Below, piece after piece: positions 6,488 through 7,452 of a DNA stretch of 7,452 nt. The first letter of the stretch is position 1. Each line of letters opens with the position of its first letter. A model generated the notes under the pieces. It did no database searches, was not told the DNA's origin, and was given only the letters and a program-made list of their open reading frames with translations. Source of the DNA: Alphaproteobacteria bacterium (GTDB lineage Bacteria > Pseudomonadota > Alphaproteobacteria > Micropepsales > Micropepsaceae); the NCBI GenBank assembly GCA_947373775.1, contig CANBZE010000081.1, forward strand, positions 1-7,452, in the 5' to 3' direction. Both the position numbers and the translations under genes were made by a program.

Positions 6488-7452
6488 ATGACCAAGGCAT
6501 CCGATCTGTTCATTCAATGTCTGGAAGAGGAAGGCGTCGAATATGTCTTCGGCGTTCCGGGTGAGGAAAATCTCGATTTCCTGGACAGCCTGTCGCGTTC
6601 CACCAAGATCAAGCTGATCCTGACCCGCCATGAACAGGGCGCGGGCTTCATGGCCGCCACCTATGGGCGCCACACCGGCAAGGCCGGCGTGAGTCTGGCG
6701 ACCCTCGGACCGGGCGCCACCAACCTGGTCACCGCCGGCGCTTATGCGCAGCTCGGCGGCATGCCGATGATGATGATCACCGGCCAGAAGCCCATCAAGA
6801 GCTCCAAGCAGGGTCGCTTCCAGATCCTGGATATCGTGGACATGATGCGTCCGCTGACCAAGTTCACCCACCAGATGGCCTCGGCCGACAATATTCCCAG
6901 CCGCGTGCGCGAAGCTTTCCGCCTGGCGCAGGAAGAAAAGCCCGGTGCGGTGCATATCGAATTTCCCGAGGACATCGCCGACGAGCAGACGGACTCGGTG
7001 CCGCTAAAGGCCAGCCATATCCGCCGCCCCTCGGCGGACGAAAAATCCATCCGTGCCGCCGTGGCCCGGATCGAACGTGCCAAGTCGCCGCTGCTGGTGA
7101 TCGGCGCCGGCGCCAACCGCACCCAGACCAGCCGCATGCTGACCCAGCTGATCGAAAAGACCGGCATTCCCTTTGTCACCACCCAGCTGGGCAAGGGCGT
7201 GGTGGACGAGCGCAACCCCAAGTTTGTCGGCTGCGCCGCCCTGTCGTCGGGCGATTTCGTGCATGCCGCCGTGGCCGCCGCCGACCTGATCGTCAATATC
7301 GGTCATGACGTGATCGAAAAACCGCCCTTCTTCATGCGGACCGGCGGCACTGAAGTCATCCATGTCAGCTTCCGCTCGGCGGAGGTAGACCCGGTCTATT
7401 TCCCCCAGATCGAAGTGATTGGCGACATCGCCAACGCCGTCTGGCAGATCAA
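6488..7452 (+). CDS. Acetolactate synthase large subunit-like ThDP enzyme, N-terminal part, runs off right edge
   Basis: The frame is open for 321 codons to the window edge; the family is usually about 550-570 residues, so roughly the last 40% is missing, including the C-terminal ThDP/Mg-binding GDG...N domain. The visible part holds the ThDP pyrimidine domain (about 1-170) and most of the central domain (about 190-321). Motifs are VFGVPGEENLDFL (20-32), RHEQGAGFMAATYGR (47-61) with the ThDP-activating Glu49, GPGATN (74-79), and GQKP followed by KQGRFQILD. Acetolactate synthases condense two pyruvates, or pyruvate and 2-oxobutyrate, in branched-chain amino-acid synthesis or acetoin formation. 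The motifs differ from textbook IlvB (GEEN instead of GGAI/GAKI after the PG, KQGRFQ instead of DAFQE), so this is a divergent acetolactate synthase-like subgroup whose substrate cannot be fixed from this part. It follows gdhA in the same direction with a strong ribosome-binding site. Confidence 0.88.
   Translation, partial: MTKASDLFIQCLEEEGVEYVFGVPGEENLDFLDSLSRSTKIKLILTRHEQGAGFMAATYGRHTGKAGVSLATLGPGATNLVTAGAYAQLGGMPMMMITGQKPIKSSKQGRFQILDIVDMMRPLTKFTHQMASADNIPSRVREAFRLAQEEKPGAVHIEFPEDIADEQTDSVPLKASHIRRPSADEKSIRAAVARIERAKSPLLVIGAGANRTQTSRMLTQLIEKTGIPFVTTQLGKGVVDERNPKFVGCAALSSGDFVHAAVAAADLIVNIGHDVIEKPPFFMRTGGTEVIHVSFRSAEVDPVYFPQIEVIGDIANAVWQI

Overview
The window looks like a piece of a GC-rich proteobacterial chromosome, probably alphaproteobacterial. 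That rests on high GC with GC-ending codons, an enterobacterial-type NADP glutamate dehydrogenase and a short-leader gene style; no rRNA or other taxonomic marker is present, so this is only a suggestion. About 95% of the window is coding, and no tRNA, rRNA, CRISPR array or insertion sequence is visible.

Left part (1-5057): a putative signalling or conflict module. On the minus strand, running off the left edge, is the N-terminal part of a protein with a GHR motif and a SLOG-like Rossmann core (1-373). A divergent intergenic region of 215 bp follows, holding a candidate sigma70-type promoter, a tandem TTTTGGGG repeat and a foldable leader. On the plus strand come a 514-residue TIR protein with two further TIR/Rossmann-like domains (589-2133) and, overlapping it by 4 bp, a 975-residue STAND NTPase (2130-5057). 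The NTPase has an nSTAND1-type P-loop module, one central membrane helix, and a C-terminal TPR-like helical domain predicted to lie in the periplasm. A reasonable inference is that the STAND protein senses something at the envelope and controls the TIR protein. The TIR protein would then cleave NAD+ or make a nucleotide signal, and the SLOG protein is a candidate receptor for such a nucleotide. None of this is demonstrated by sequence alone.

Right part (5065-7452): central metabolism. A complete NADP-specific glutamate dehydrogenase gene (gdhA) starts only 7 bp after the STAND stop codon, with its ribosome-binding site overlapping that stop, so it may be read from the same transcript. A strong GNRA-capped hairpin follows gdhA as a likely terminator. 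After it begins a thiamine-diphosphate enzyme of the acetolactate synthase large-subunit type, cut by the right edge after 321 codons.

The part most worth attention is the junction of a TIR/STAND/SLOG module, likely to act on NAD-type nucleotides, with an NADP-dependent housekeeping enzyme, together with the unusual membrane-spanning, TPR-bearing STAND protein.
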